Shown one piece after another: positions 55,370 through 64,000 of a stretch of DNA of 64,000 nt; the stretch's first letter is position 1; every line of letters begins with the position of its first letter. The DNA lies in contig NZ_LLXO01000014.1 of NCBI RefSeq assembly GCF_001484765.1, positions 124,001-188,000 on the forward strand, given 5' to 3'. The DNA comes from Entomohabitans teleogrylli. Lineage in GTDB: Bacteria; Pseudomonadota; Gammaproteobacteria; Enterobacterales; Enterobacteriaceae. The notes under the pieces were generated by a model. The model was not told the DNA's origin. It saw only the letters and a program-made list of their open reading frames with translations, and made no database searches. A program made the position numbers and the translations under genes.

Positions 55370-56758
55370 ATGAGTCAGTCTTCCGTTCCTGTGCGGTCGT
55401 CTGGTGCCTTAATTACCGACTGGCGACCAGAAGATCCGGCGTTCTGGCAAACTAACGGGCAGCGCGTCGCCAGCCGTAATTTGTGGATCTCCGTCCCCTG
55501 CCTGCTGCTGGCATTCTGCGTCTGGATGTTATTCAGCGCCGTGGCGGTGAATCTCAATAAAGTCGGCTTCAGTTTTACCACCGAGCAACTGTTTATGCTG
55601 ACGGCGCTGCCCTCGGTTTCCGGGGCGCTGCTGCGGGTGCCCTATGCCTTTATGGTGCCGCTGTTTGGCGGCCGGCGCTGGACGGCGTTCAGCACCGGGA
55701 TCCTGATGATCCCCTGTATCTGGCTGGGGATTGCCGTTCAGGACACCTCAACGCCCTTCAGCACATTCATTATTATTTCGCTGTTGTGCGGTTTCGCCGG
55801 CGCCAACTTTGCCTCCAGCATGGCCAATATCAGTTTCTTCTTCCCGAAACAAAAACAGGGCGGGGCGCTGGGGATCAATGGCGGTCTCGGCAACCTGGGG
55901 GTGAGCGTCATGCAACTGGCGGCGCCGCTGGCGATTTCGCTGTCGATGTTTGCTGTGTTTGGCGGAACCGGCGTTAGTCAGTCGGACGGCACGATGTTGT
56001 TTCTTGAAAACGCCGCCTGGATCTGGGTACCGCCGCTGGCGATTTTTACCATCGCCGCCTGGTTTGGTATGAACGATCTGGCCGCCTCTAAAGCCTCGCT
56101 CAGCGAACAGTTGCCGGTGCTCAAACGTGGCCACCTGTGGATCATGAGCCTGCTGTATCTGGCGACCTTTGGCTCCTTTATCGGTTTTTCCGCCGGGTTT
56201 GCCATGTTGTCCAAAACCCAGTTTCCGGATGTCGACATCATGCATTACGCCTTCTTCGGGCCGCTGGTCGGCGCGCTGGCGCGTTCGGCCGGGGGCGCGA
56301 TTTCCGATCGCCTTGGCGGGGTGCGGGTCACGCTGGTGAATTTCATCGTGATGGCGATTTTCAGCGCGCTGCTGTTCCTGACCTTGCCGGCCAGCGGCGG
56401 CGGAAGTTTTATGGCTTTCTTTGGCGTCTTCCTGGTGCTGTTTCTGACTGCCGGTCTGGGAAGCGGCTCAACCTTCCAGATGATTTCGGTGATTTTCCGC
56501 AAAATCACCATGGATCGGGTGAAAGCCGCCGGGGGCAGCGACGAACAGGCAATGCGGGAAGCGGCGACAGATACCGCGGCGGCGCTGGGCTTTATTTCAG
56601 CCATTGGCGCGATTGGCGGCTTCTTTATCCCGAAAGCGTTCGGTACTTCGCTGGCGATGACCGGTTCGCCGGCCGGAGCGATGAAACTCTTCCTGGTGTT
56701 CTACATCATCTGCGTGGCGATTACCTGGCTGGTGTATGGCCGTAAAAAGACACGCTAA
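55370..56758 (+). CDS. narK: NarK, nitrate/nitrite antiporter
   Basis: NarK brings nitrate in and nitrite out under anaerobic conditions. The 462-residue MFS protein starts MSQSSVPVRSSGALITDWRP and has twelve membrane segments. The signature stretches FAGANFASSMANISFFFPKQ and AGLGSGSTFQMISVIFRKIT contain the conserved NNP-family glycines, and LPSVSGALLRVPYAFMVPLF carries the nitrate-binding arginine. The ATG at 55370 matches E. coli; one at 55352 is also in frame. A terminator follows. Confidence 0.97.
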   Translation: MSQSSVPVRSSGALITDWRPEDPAFWQTNGQRVASRNLWISVPCLLLAFCVWMLFSAVAVNLNKVGFSFTTEQLFMLTALPSVSGALLRVPYAFMVPLFGGRRWTAFSTGILMIPCIWLGIAVQDTSTPFSTFIIISLLCGFAGANFASSMANISFFFPKQKQGGALGINGGLGNLGVSVMQLAAPLAISLSMFAVFGGTGVSQSDGTMLFLENAAWIWVPPLAIFTIAAWFGMNDLAASKASLSEQLPVLKRGHLWIMSLLYLATFGSFIGFSAGFAMLSKTQFPDVDIMHYAFFGPLVGALARSAGGAISDRLGGVRVTLVNFIVMAIFSALLFLTLPASGGGSFMAFFGVFLVLFLTAGLGSGSTFQMISVIFRKITMDRVKAAGGSDEQAMREAATDTAAALGFISAIGAIGGFFIPKAFGTSLAMTGSPAGAMKLFLVFYIICVAITWLVYGRKKTR

Positions 56759-56782
56759 GTTTTGACCTTTTGATTATCCTTT

Positions 56783-56807
56783 GCGCGGCAGGTCCGCGCT
56801 TTTTTTT
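56783..56807 (+). terminator. Terminator of narK
   Basis: GCGCGG, loop CAGGT, CCGCGC followed by eight T. It lies 25 bases after the narK stop. Confidence 0.92.
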
Positions 56808-56893
56808 ATCTGGAATTAGTTACAACATACTTAATAATTTTACTTCAGCTCCGGACCTTAACCCCGGGAGTAATAAAACCGTCTCGCAGGGCC

Positions 56894-56910
56894 TACCCCT
56901 TAATACCTCG
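56894..56910 (+). promoter_or_regulatory. NarL-type heptamers upstream of narG
   Basis: TACCCCT at 56894 fits the NarL consensus and TACCTCG at 56904 is a weaker neighbour. They lie about 195 bases before the expected narG start, as in E. coli, where an IHF bend brings NarL to the promoter. An IHF site was not pinned down here. Confidence 0.65.
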
Positions 56911-57044
56911 CACTGCTCAACCCGGTGTTTCAGTTTTATGTCATATGAATATAACTGTATATAAAACAATATATTGCGGTTTAATTCTGGCTGCCTCTTT
57001 GGTGGTATCGGCAACTTTTTGACATTTTTCAAAGGCTTTCAGTG

Positions 57045-57058
57045 TTGATCGTTATCAA
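57045..57058 (+). promoter_or_regulatory. narG: FNR box of narG
   Basis: TTGAT-CGTT-ATCAA is a perfect FNR site, identical in its core to that of E. coli narG. Its centre lies about 41 bases before a start expected near 57093. It indicates anaerobic activation of narGHJI. Confidence 0.9.
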
Positions 57059-57149
57059 TTCCTCGCGTCTTACGCGGGGCTAACGTGCCGACAAATCCAG
57101 CAATGTCGATTTACCAGAGAGCTTCAGGCTCCACATCAGGAGAATCCCG

Positions 57150-60100
57150 ATGAGCAAATTTCTTGACCGGTTTCGCTACTTCAAACAGAAGGGAGAAACC
57201 TTTGCCGATGGACATGGACAAGTACTGAATACCAACCGCGACTGGGAGGACGGCTATCGCCAGCGCTGGCAGCACGACAAAGTGGTGCGCTCCACCCACG
57301 GGGTAAACTGCACCGGCTCCTGCAGCTGGAAAATTTATGTCAAGAATGGGCTGGTGACCTGGGAAACCCAGCAGACTGACTACCCGCGCACCCGTCCGGA
57401 TATGCCGAACCATGAGCCGCGTGGTTGTCCGCGCGGCGCCAGCTACTCCTGGTATCTGTACAGCGCTAACCGGCTGAAATATCCGCTGATGCGCAAGCGG
57501 CTGATTAAACTGTGGCGCGAGGCGAAGACACAGCATCGCGATCCGGTGGCCGCGTGGGCGTCGATTGTCGAAGATGCGGATAAAGCCAAAAGCTTTAAGC
57601 AGGCGCGTGGTCGCGGCGGGTTTGTTCGTTCCTCCTGGCAGGAGGTGAATGAACTGATTGCCGCTGCCAACGTGTATACCGTGAAAACCTATGGTCCGGA
57701 CCGCGTGGCGGGCTTCTCGCCGATTCCGGCGATGTCGATGGTTTCTTATGCGTCCGGAGCGCGCTATCTGTCGCTGATTGGCGGTACCTGCCTGAGCTTC
57801 TACGACTGGTACTGCGATCTGCCGCCGGCCTCGCCGATGACCTGGGGCGAGCAGACCGACGTACCGGAATCCGCTGACTGGTATAACTCAAGCTACATTA
57901 TCGCCTGGGGTTCTAACGTTCCCCAGACCCGTACCCCGGATGCCCACTTTTTCACCGAAGTCCGCTACAAAGGCACTAAAACCGTCGCCGTCACCCCGGA
58001 CTATGCCGAAATCGCCAAACTGTGCGATCTGTGGCTGGCGCCTAAACAGGGCACCGACGCGGCGATGGCGCTGGCGATGGGCCATGTGATGCTGCGCGAG
58101 TTCCATCTTGAACGTCCAAGCCAGTACTTCACTGACTACGTGCGACGTTATACCGATATGCCGATGCTGGTCATGCTGGAACCACGTGAGGGTTATTACG
58201 CCGCCGGACGTATGCTGCGCGCCGCCGACCTGGTGGACAGTCTGGGCGAAACCAATAATCCGGAATGGAAAACCGTTGCGCTGGATGCCGACAGTCATCT
58301 GGTGGCGCCCAACGGCTCTATCGGTTTCCGCTGGGGCGAGAAAGGCAAATGGAATCTTGAGCAGCGTGACGGTAAAACCGGCGACGATGTGCAGCTTAGT
58401 CTGAGCCTGCTGGGCAGTCACGACGAGGTTGCCGAAGTCGGTTTCCCCTATTTTGGCGGCGATAGCTCTGAACATTTCAATAAAGTGGAACTGCAAAATA
58501 TCCTGCTGCATAAACTGCCGGTGAAACGTCTACAACTGGCCGATGGTTCTGAGGCGCTGGTGACCACCGTTTATGACCTGACGATGGCCAATTATGGTAT
58601 TGAGCGCGGCCTGAACGATGAAAACTGCGCTGCCAGCTACGATGAGGTTAAAGCGTATTCTCCGGCCTGGGCCGAGAAGATCACCGGCGTTTCCCGCCGG
58701 CAGATTATCCGTATCGCCCGGGAATTTGCCGACAACGCCGATAAGACCCATGGACGTTCGATGGTGATCGTCGGTGCGGGTCTGAACCACTGGTATCATA
58801 TGGACATGAACTACCGCGGGTTGATCAATATGTTGATCTTCTGCGGCTGTGTGGGACAGAGCGGCGGCGGCTGGGCCCATTATGTCGGCCAGGAAAAACT
58901 GCGTCCCCAGACTGGCTGGCAGCCGCTGGCGTTCGCCCTTGACTGGCAGCGCCCGCCGCGCCATATGAACAGCACCTCGTATTTTTACAATCACTCCAGC
59001 CAGTGGCGTTATGAAACCCTGACGGCACAGGAACTGCTGTCGCCGCTGGCGGATAAATCCCGCTATAGCGGTCATCTGATCGACTTCAACGTGCGCGCCG
59101 AGCGTATGGGCTGGCTGCCGTCGGCGCCGCAGCTTGGCACCAACCCGCTGCGTATTGCCGCCGAAGCGCAAAAAGCGGGCATGAGCGCAGTAGATTACAC
59201 CGTTAAATCCCTGAAAGACGGTTCCATTCGCTTTGCGGCAGAACAGCCGGAAAACGGCAATAACCATCCGCGTAATCTGTTTGTCTGGCGTTCTAATCTG
59301 CTGGGCTCCTCCGGTAAAGGCCATGAATACATGCTCAAGTATCTGCTGGGAACCGAAAACGGTATCCAGGGGAAAGATCTGGGCCAGCAGGGCGGTGTGA
59401 AGCCGGAAGAGATAGAGTGGCGTGATAACGGTCTGGAAGGCAAACTGGACCTGGTGGTGACCCTGGACTTTCGTCTGTCGAGCACCTGTCTCTATTCGGA
59501 TATCGTGCTGCCTACCGCCACCTGGTACGAAAAAGACGATATGAATACCTCGGATATGCATCCGTTTATCCATCCGCTGTCCGCCGCGGTAGACCCGGCG
59601 TGGGAGTCGAAAAGCGACTGGGAAATCTACAAAGCCATCGCGAAGACATTCTCAGAAGTGTGTGTCGGCCACCTGGGCAAAGAAACCGACGTAGTGACGC
59701 TGCCGATTCAGCATGACTCCGCCGCCGAACTGGCGCAGCCGCTGGACGTGAAGGACTGGAAAAAAGGCGAATGCGAGCTGATCCCGGGGAAAACCGCGCC
59801 GCACATCATGACGGTAGAGCGCGATTATCCGGCCACTTACGAGCGCTTTACCTCGATTGGCCCGCTGATGGAGAAAGCCGGCAACGGCGGTAAAGGTATC
59901 GCCTGGAATACCCGGAGCGAGATGGATCTGCTGCGTAAGCTTAACTACACCAAAGCGCAAGGTCCCGCCAAAGGCCAGCCGATGCTCAACACGGCCATCG
60001 ATGCTGCGGAGATGATCCTCACGCTGGCGCCTGAAACCAATGGCCACGTCGCCGTGAAGGCCTGGGCGGCGCTCAGCGAGTTCACTGGCCGCGACCATAC

Positions 60101-60893
60101 CCATCTGGCGACCAATAAAGAAGAGGAAAAAATTCGTTTCCGCGATATCCAGGCGCAGCCGCGCAAAATTATCTCCAGCCCCACCTGGTCGGGCCTTGAA
60201 GATGAGCATGTGTCGTACAACGCCGGTTATACCAACGTTCATGAGCTGATTCCGTGGCGTACCCTTTCCGGTCGCCAGCAGCTTTATCAGGATCACCCGT
60301 GGATGCGTGATTTTGGCGAGAGCCTGCTGGTATACCGCCCGCCTATTGATACCCGTTCGGTGAAGGCGGTGATGGGCGAGAAGTCCAACGGTAATCCGGA
60401 AAAAGCGCTCAACTTCCTGACGCCGCACCAGAAGTGGGGAATTCACTCCACCTACAGCGACAATCTGTTGATGCTGACCCTGTCACGCGGCGGCCCTATT
60501 GTCTGGATGAGCGAAGCCGATGCCAAAGATTTGGGCATTGAAGATAACGACTGGATCGAAGTGTTCAACAGCAACGGCGCCCTGACCGCCCGGGCGGTGG
60601 TGAGCCAGCGTGTTCCGGCCGGGATGACCATGATGTACCACGCCCAGGAGCGCATTGTGAATCTGCCGGGTTCAGAGGTGACCGGCCAGCGCGGTGGTAT
60701 TCACAACTCGGTGACCCGTATCAGCCCGAAACCAACCCATATGATCGGCGGCTATGCCCAGTTGGCTTACGGCTTTAACTACTACGGTACGGTCGGCTCA
60801 AACCGCGATGAGTTTGTGGTGGTACGTAAGATGAAGAACATTAACTGGCTGGACGGTGAAGGCAATGACCAGGTACAGGAGAGCGTAAAATGA
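57150..60893 (+). CDS. narG: NarG, respiratory nitrate reductase alpha subunit
   Basis: NarG holds the bis-MGD molybdenum site that reduces nitrate to nitrite on the cytoplasmic side of the inner membrane. The 1247 residues equal E. coli. The FS0 iron-sulfur site is in STHGVNCTGSCSWKIYVKNG with its unusual histidine ligand (near residue 50) and the fourth ligand in PRGCPRGASYSW. The Mo-ligand aspartate is in YNSSYIIAWGSNVPQTRTPD. No twin-arginine signal is needed beyond a short remnant MSKFLDRFRYFKQKG. It overlaps narH by ATGA. Confidence 0.98.
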   Translation: MSKFLDRFRYFKQKGETFADGHGQVLNTNRDWEDGYRQRWQHDKVVRSTHGVNCTGSCSWKIYVKNGLVTWETQQTDYPRTRPDMPNHEPRGCPRGASYSWYLYSANRLKYPLMRKRLIKLWREAKTQHRDPVAAWASIVEDADKAKSFKQARGRGGFVRSSWQEVNELIAAANVYTVKTYGPDRVAGFSPIPAMSMVSYASGARYLSLIGGTCLSFYDWYCDLPPASPMTWGEQTDVPESADWYNSSYIIAWGSNVPQTRTPDAHFFTEVRYKGTKTVAVTPDYAEIAKLCDLWLAPKQGTDAAMALAMGHVMLREFHLERPSQYFTDYVRRYTDMPMLVMLEPREGYYAAGRMLRAADLVDSLGETNNPEWKTVALDADSHLVAPNGSIGFRWGEKGKWNLEQRDGKTGDDVQLSLSLLGSHDEVAEVGFPYFGGDSSEHFNKVELQNILLHKLPVKRLQLADGSEALVTTVYDLTMANYGIERGLNDENCAASYDEVKAYSPAWAEKITGVSRRQIIRIAREFADNADKTHGRSMVIVGAGLNHWYHMDMNYRGLINMLIFCGCVGQSGGGWAHYVGQEKLRPQTGWQPLAFALDWQRPPRHMNSTSYFYNHSSQWRYETLTAQELLSPLADKSRYSGHLIDFNVRAERMGWLPSAPQLGTNPLRIAAEAQKAGMSAVDYTVKSLKDGSIRFAAEQPENGNNHPRNLFVWRSNLLGSSGKGHEYMLKYLLGTENGIQGKDLGQQGGVKPEEIEWRDNGLEGKLDLVVTLDFRLSSTCLYSDIVLPTATWYEKDDMNTSDMHPFIHPLSAAVDPAWESKSDWEIYKAIAKTFSEVCVGHLGKETDVVTLPIQHDSAAELAQPLDVKDWKKGECELIPGKTAPHIMTVERDYPATYERFTSIGPLMEKAGNGGKGIAWNTRSEMDLLRKLNYTKAQGPAKGQPMLNTAIDAAEMILTLAPETNGHVAVKAWAALSEFTGRDHTHLATNKEEEKIRFRDIQAQPRKIISSPTWSGLEDEHVSYNAGYTNVHELIPWRTLSGRQQLYQDHPWMRDFGESLLVYRPPIDTRSVKAVMGEKSNGNPEKALNFLTPHQKWGIHSTYSDNLLMLTLSRGGPIVWMSEADAKDLGIEDNDWIEVFNSNGALTARAVVSQRVPAGMTMMYHAQERIVNLPGSEVTGQRGGIHNSVTRISPKPTHMIGGYAQLAYGFNYYGTVGSNRDEFVVVRKMKNINWLDGEGNDQVQESVK

Positions 60894-62425
60894 AAATTCG
60901 TTCACAAGTCGGCATGGTACTGAATCTCGATAAGTGCATCGGCTGTCACACCTGTTCAGTCACCTGTAAAAACGTCTGGACCAGCCGCGAAGGGATGGAA
61001 TACGCCTGGTTCAATAACGTCGAAAGTAAACCCGGCGTTGGCTTCCCGAATGACTGGGAAAACCAGCAAAAATGGCAGGGCGGTTGGATCCGCAAAATCA
61101 ATGGTAAATTGCAACCGCGCATGGGCAATCGTGCGATGCTGCTGGGGAAAATCTTCGCCAACCCGCATCTGCCAGGCATCGATGATTATTACGAGCCGTT
61201 TGATTACGACTATCAACACTTGCACAACGCCCCGGAAGGTAAACATCAACCGATCGCCCGCCCGCGCTCACTGATTACCGGGAAGCGTTTGGACAAAATT
61301 ACCGGCGGCCCGAACTGGGAAGAGATTCTGGGCGGCGAATTTGAAAAACGCGCCAAAGACCAGAACTTCGAAAACATGCAGAAGGCGATGTACGGCCAGT
61401 TCGAAAACACCTTCATGATGTACCTGCCGCGTCTGTGCGAGCACTGCCTCAACCCGGCGTGCGTAGCGACCTGCCCCAGCGGCGCTATCTACAAACGTGA
61501 AGAAGACGGCATCGTCCTGATCGACCAGGATAAGTGCCGCGGCTGGCGTATGTGCATCACCGGCTGCCCGTACAAAAAAATCTACTTTAACTGGAAGAGC
61601 GGGAAATCCGAGAAGTGCATCTTCTGTTATCCGCGTATCGAAGCGGGCCAGCCGACGGTGTGTTCCGAAACCTGCGTGGGCCGTATTCGTTATCTTGGCG
61701 TGTTGCTGTATGACGCCGATGCGATCGAAAGCGCAGCCAGCACCGAAAATGAGAAAGACCTGTACCAGCGTCAACTGGATGTATTCCTCGACCCGAACGA
61801 TCCTGCGGTCATTGAGCAGGCGTTGAAAGACGGTGTGCCGCAAAGCGTGATCGACGCCGCGCAACAGTCGCCGGTATACAAAATGGCGATGGACTGGAAA
61901 CTGGCGCTGCCGCTGCATCCGGAATACCGCACGCTGCCCATGGTCTGGTATATCCCGCCTCTGTCGCCGATTCAGTCTGCGGCCGATGCCGGCGAACTGG
62001 GCAGTAACGGCATTCTGCCGGACGTCGACAGCCTGCGCATCCCCGTTCAATACCTGGCGAACCTGCTGACTGCCGGTGATACCCAACCAGTGCTACTGGC
62101 GTTGAAACGTATGCTGGCGATGCGTCACTTTAAACGCGCGGAAACCGTGGATGGCGTGTCTGATACCCGGGCGCTGGAAGAGGTCGGGCTGAGCGAGGCT
62201 CAGGCTCAGGAGATGTATCGCTACCTGGCGATTGCCAACTATGAAGATCGTTTTGTGGTACCGGGCAGCCATCGTGAACTGGCGCGCGAGGCGTTTCCCG
62301 AGAAAAGCGGCTGTGGCTTCACCTTTGGCGACGGTTGTCACGGTTCAGACACACAGTTCAATCTGTTCAACAGCCGCCGCATTGATGCCATCGATGTCAC
62401 GGCTAAAACGGAGTCACGCTCATGA
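60890..62425 (+). CDS. narH: NarH, nitrate reductase beta subunit (iron-sulfur)
   Basis: NarH carries electrons from the NarI haems to NarG through four iron-sulfur clusters. The 511-residue protein has the first Cys group KCIGCHTCSVTCKNVW, the second CEHCLNPACVATCPSG, the third CRGWRMCITGCPYKKIYF and the fourth CIFCYPRIEAGQPTVCSETC. The third group has Trp in place of one Cys, as in E. coli, which makes the [3Fe-4S] centre. It overlaps narG and narJ. Confidence 0.98.
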   Translation: MKIRSQVGMVLNLDKCIGCHTCSVTCKNVWTSREGMEYAWFNNVESKPGVGFPNDWENQQKWQGGWIRKINGKLQPRMGNRAMLLGKIFANPHLPGIDDYYEPFDYDYQHLHNAPEGKHQPIARPRSLITGKRLDKITGGPNWEEILGGEFEKRAKDQNFENMQKAMYGQFENTFMMYLPRLCEHCLNPACVATCPSGAIYKREEDGIVLIDQDKCRGWRMCITGCPYKKIYFNWKSGKSEKCIFCYPRIEAGQPTVCSETCVGRIRYLGVLLYDADAIESAASTENEKDLYQRQLDVFLDPNDPAVIEQALKDGVPQSVIDAAQQSPVYKMAMDWKLALPLHPEYRTLPMVWYIPPLSPIQSAADAGELGSNGILPDVDSLRIPVQYLANLLTAGDTQPVLLALKRMLAMRHFKRAETVDGVSDTRALEEVGLSEAQAQEMYRYLAIANYEDRFVVPGSHRELAREAFPEKSGCGFTFGDGCHGSDTQFNLFNSRRIDAIDVTAKTESRS

Positions 62426-63132
62426 TAGAACTGGTTGTTATTTCCCGGTTACTGGAATACCCGGATGCGGCGCTCTGGCAGCACCGCCAGGAGATGTTCA
62501 GCGCCATCAGCGCATCGCAACATCTGAGTCAGCAGGACGCTCAGGCGTTGGGCGTTTTCCTGCGCGATCTGACTGGTGGCGATCTGCTTGATGCTCAGGC
62601 CAGTTACAGCGAGCTGTTTGATCGTGGTCGTGCTACGTCGCTGCTGCTTTTTGAGCACGTGCATGGTGAATCCCGGGATCGCGGTCAGGCGATGGTCGAT
62701 TTAATGGCGCAGTACCAGCGTCATGGACTGCAGCTCGACAGCCGCGAGTTGCCGGATCATCTGCCGCTGTACCTTGAATATCTGGCGCAGTTGCCGGTCA
62801 GCGAGGCGGTGGAGGGGCTGCAGGATATCGCGCCGATTCTGGCGTTGCTTAGCGCGCGTCTTGAGCAACGCGGCAGTAATTATGCGTTACTGTTTCAGTT
62901 GCTGCTCAGGCTGGCGGATAGCGCCGTCGACAGTCGCAAAGTGGCGGAAAAAATCGCTGGCGAAGCGCGCGATGACACACCCCAGGCGCTGGATGCCGTC
63001 TGGGAAGAAGAGCAGGTGAAATTTATCGCCGGGCAGGGCTGCGGCGAATCACCGATTACCGCCCATCAACGGCGCTTTGCCGGCGCGGTCGCCCCGCAAT
63101 ATCTGAATATCTCTAACGGAGGACAGCACTAA
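62422..63132 (+). CDS. narJ: NarJ, nitrate reductase assembly chaperone
   Basis: NarJ binds the NarG N-terminus and directs cofactor loading and membrane attachment; it is not part of the finished enzyme. The 236-residue TorD-like protein starts [20 protein letters not shown] and has [20 protein letters not shown] and [20 protein letters not shown]. The gene overlaps narH (ATGA) and narI (TAATG). Confidence 0.96.
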   Translation: MIELVVISRLLEYPDAALWQHRQEMFSAISASQHLSQQDAQALGVFLRDLTGGDLLDAQASYSELFDRGRATSLLLFEHVHGESRDRGQAMVDLMAQYQRHGLQLDSRELPDHLPLYLEYLAQLPVSEAVEGLQDIAPILALLSARLEQRGSNYALLFQLLLRLADSAVDSRKVAEKIAGEARDDTPQALDAVWEEEQVKFIAGQGCGESPITAHQRRFAGAVAPQYLNISNGGQH

Positions 63133-63809
63133 TGCACTTCCTGAATATGTTCTTCTTCGACATTTATCCTTATCTGGCGGGGACGGTATTTCTGGTAGGA
63201 AGCTGGCTGCGCTATGACTATGGTCAGTACACCTGGCGCGCGGCGTCCAGCCAGATGCTGGATCGCAAAGGGGTGAATCTGGCCTCTAATCTGTTTCACC
63301 TTGGGATTCTGGGGATTTTTGCCGGCCATTTTCTCGGTATGCTGACGCCGCACTGGATGTATGAAGCTTTCCTGTCGATCGAGGTGAAACAAAAGATGGC
63401 GATGTTTGCCGGCGGCGCCTGCGGTGTGATGACGCTGGTGGGCGGTTTGCTGCTGCTGAAACGTCGTCTGCTCAGCCCGCGGGTGCGGGCGACCACCACC
63501 ACCGCCGATATCCTGGTCCTGTCATTATTAATGGTGCAGTGCGCACTGGGTTTGCTGACCATTCCTTTCTCTGCTCAACATATGGACGGTAGCGAGATGA
63601 TGAAGCTGGTGGGGTGGGCGCAGTCCGTGGTGACATTCCACGGCGGCGCCTCACAACACCTGGACGGTGTGGCATTTATTTTCCGCCTGCACCTGGTACT
63701 GGGGATGACGCTGTTTGTACTCTTCCCGTTCTCGCGGCTGGTGCATATCTGGAGCGCGCCGGTGGAGTACCTGACCCGCAAATATCAGATAGTCCGCGCC
63801 AGACGCTGA
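63132..63809 (+). CDS. narI: NarI, nitrate reductase gamma subunit (cytochrome b)
   Basis: NarI is the membrane subunit that oxidises quinol and passes electrons to NarH via two b haems. The 225-residue protein has five membrane helices and the expected histidines in [18 protein letters not shown] and [25 protein letters not shown]. The N-terminus [20 protein letters not shown] matches E. coli. A strong terminator follows. Confidence 0.97.
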   Translation: MHFLNMFFFDIYPYLAGTVFLVGSWLRYDYGQYTWRAASSQMLDRKGVNLASNLFHLGILGIFAGHFLGMLTPHWMYEAFLSIEVKQKMAMFAGGACGVMTLVGGLLLLKRRLLSPRVRATTTTADILVLSLLMVQCALGLLTIPFSAQHMDGSEMMKLVGWAQSVVTFHGGASQHLDGVAFIFRLHLVLGMTLFVLFPFSRLVHIWSAPVEYLTRKYQIVRARR

Positions 63810-63821
63810 AGGCGATTGGAG

Positions 63822-63847
63822 AAAAACCTGCCGCGGCAGGTTTTTTT
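63822..63847. terminator. Bidirectional terminator after narI
   Basis: AAAAACCTGCC, GC, GGCAGGTTTTT is a perfect stem with A and T runs, so it can end narGHJI on the plus strand and the converging gene on the minus strand, whose stop codon overlaps it. Confidence 0.93.
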
Positions 63848-64000
63848 ACGCCCGGGCCAGCGCATTGACCTGCGCAATGAGGTATTCGGCTCTTTCTGGT
63901 ACCGCCAGGAAGGGGACTTCATTCAGTTGATAGCCATATTGCTGATACATGTTGCACAGCGCGTGGTATGTGGCTACTGCTTCGTCAAATGTTTGCCGGC
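63846..64000 (-). CDS. AAA-type NTPase, C-terminal end (gene runs off the right edge)
   Basis: The last 51 codons of a minus-strand gene read TYHALCNMYQQYGYQLNEVP and AVPERAEYLIAQVNAL before a TAA at 63846. This YxxYGYxLxEVPxxxVxERxxF-like pattern is the C-terminal end of small predicted ATPases (AAA_28/COG3911 type, around 180 residues). The ATP site would lie outside the window. E. coli K-12 has tyrosine tRNAs, tpr and purU after narI, so the gene order departs here. Confidence 0.6.
   Translation of the reverse strand, partial: RQTFDEAVATYHALCNMYQQYGYQLNEVPFLAVPERAEYLIAQVNALARA

Overview
The window is chromosomal DNA from a member of the Enterobacteriaceae. The right half (about 34.5 to 63.8 kb) follows the Escherichia coli order ychF-pth-ychH-dauA-prs-ispE-lolB-hemA-prfA-prmC-sirB2-sirB1-kdsA-chaA-chaB-chaC-ychN-ychO-narL-narX-narK-narGHJI, with products close in sequence and length to the E. 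coli proteins. The genus cannot be fixed from sequence alone. The core is GC-rich, and the left half is not what E. coli K-12 carries beside ychF, so this is a relative of E. coli rather than E. coli itself. Region 1 (1 to 24.7 kb, all on the minus strand) is one tightly packed type VI secretion system (T6SS) gene string. In transcription order it holds vgrG, a small membrane protein, a DUF2169/pentapeptide protein, a second pentapeptide protein, DUF3540, a DUF4150 PAAR-like tip, an SH3-like lipoprotein, tssJ, tssK, tssL (with an OmpA domain), tssM, tagF, tssA, tssB, tssC, hcp, an FHA protein, a PP2C phosphatase, an exported protein, tagJ, tssE and the start of tssF. tssG and tssH (clpV) are not in the window and would be expected to the left. 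Several junctions are ATGA overlaps, so translational coupling is likely. The vgrG 3' end and the next gene are AT-rich compared with the rest, which suggests an exchanged effector/immunity cassette. Region 2 (24.7 to 34.4 kb) is an accessory, mostly AT-rich zone. It holds a decayed arsenic resistance operon (arsR, arsD and arsC fragments), a MarT/FidL-like membrane regulator pair, a four-gene chaperone-usher fimbrial operon with a large palindrome in its promoter region, an NTF2-like gene bracketed by a perfect 20-bp inverted repeat, relics of an aldo-keto reductase and a drug transporter, and a truncated P4-type integrase. This looks like a remodelled island whose right boundary is just beside ychF. 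Region 3 (34.5 to 49.4 kb) is housekeeping: translation factors (ychF, pth, prfA, prmC), nucleotide and isoprenoid precursors (prs, ispE), outer-membrane lipoprotein insertion (lolB), haem synthesis (hemA), KDO synthesis (kdsA), a dicarboxylate/sulfate-type transporter (dauA), cation antiport (chaA) and glutathione turnover (chaC). Region 4 (49.4 to 63.8 kb) holds small conserved genes, the invasin-like ychO, and the complete nitrate respiration locus: the NarX/NarL sensor-regulator pair, the NarK transporter and the NarGHI nitrate reductase with its NarJ chaperone. Perfect FNR boxes and NarL-type heptamers precede narK and narG, so anaerobic and nitrate induction as in E. coli is expected. 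The window ends inside an AAA-type NTPase gene on the minus strand.
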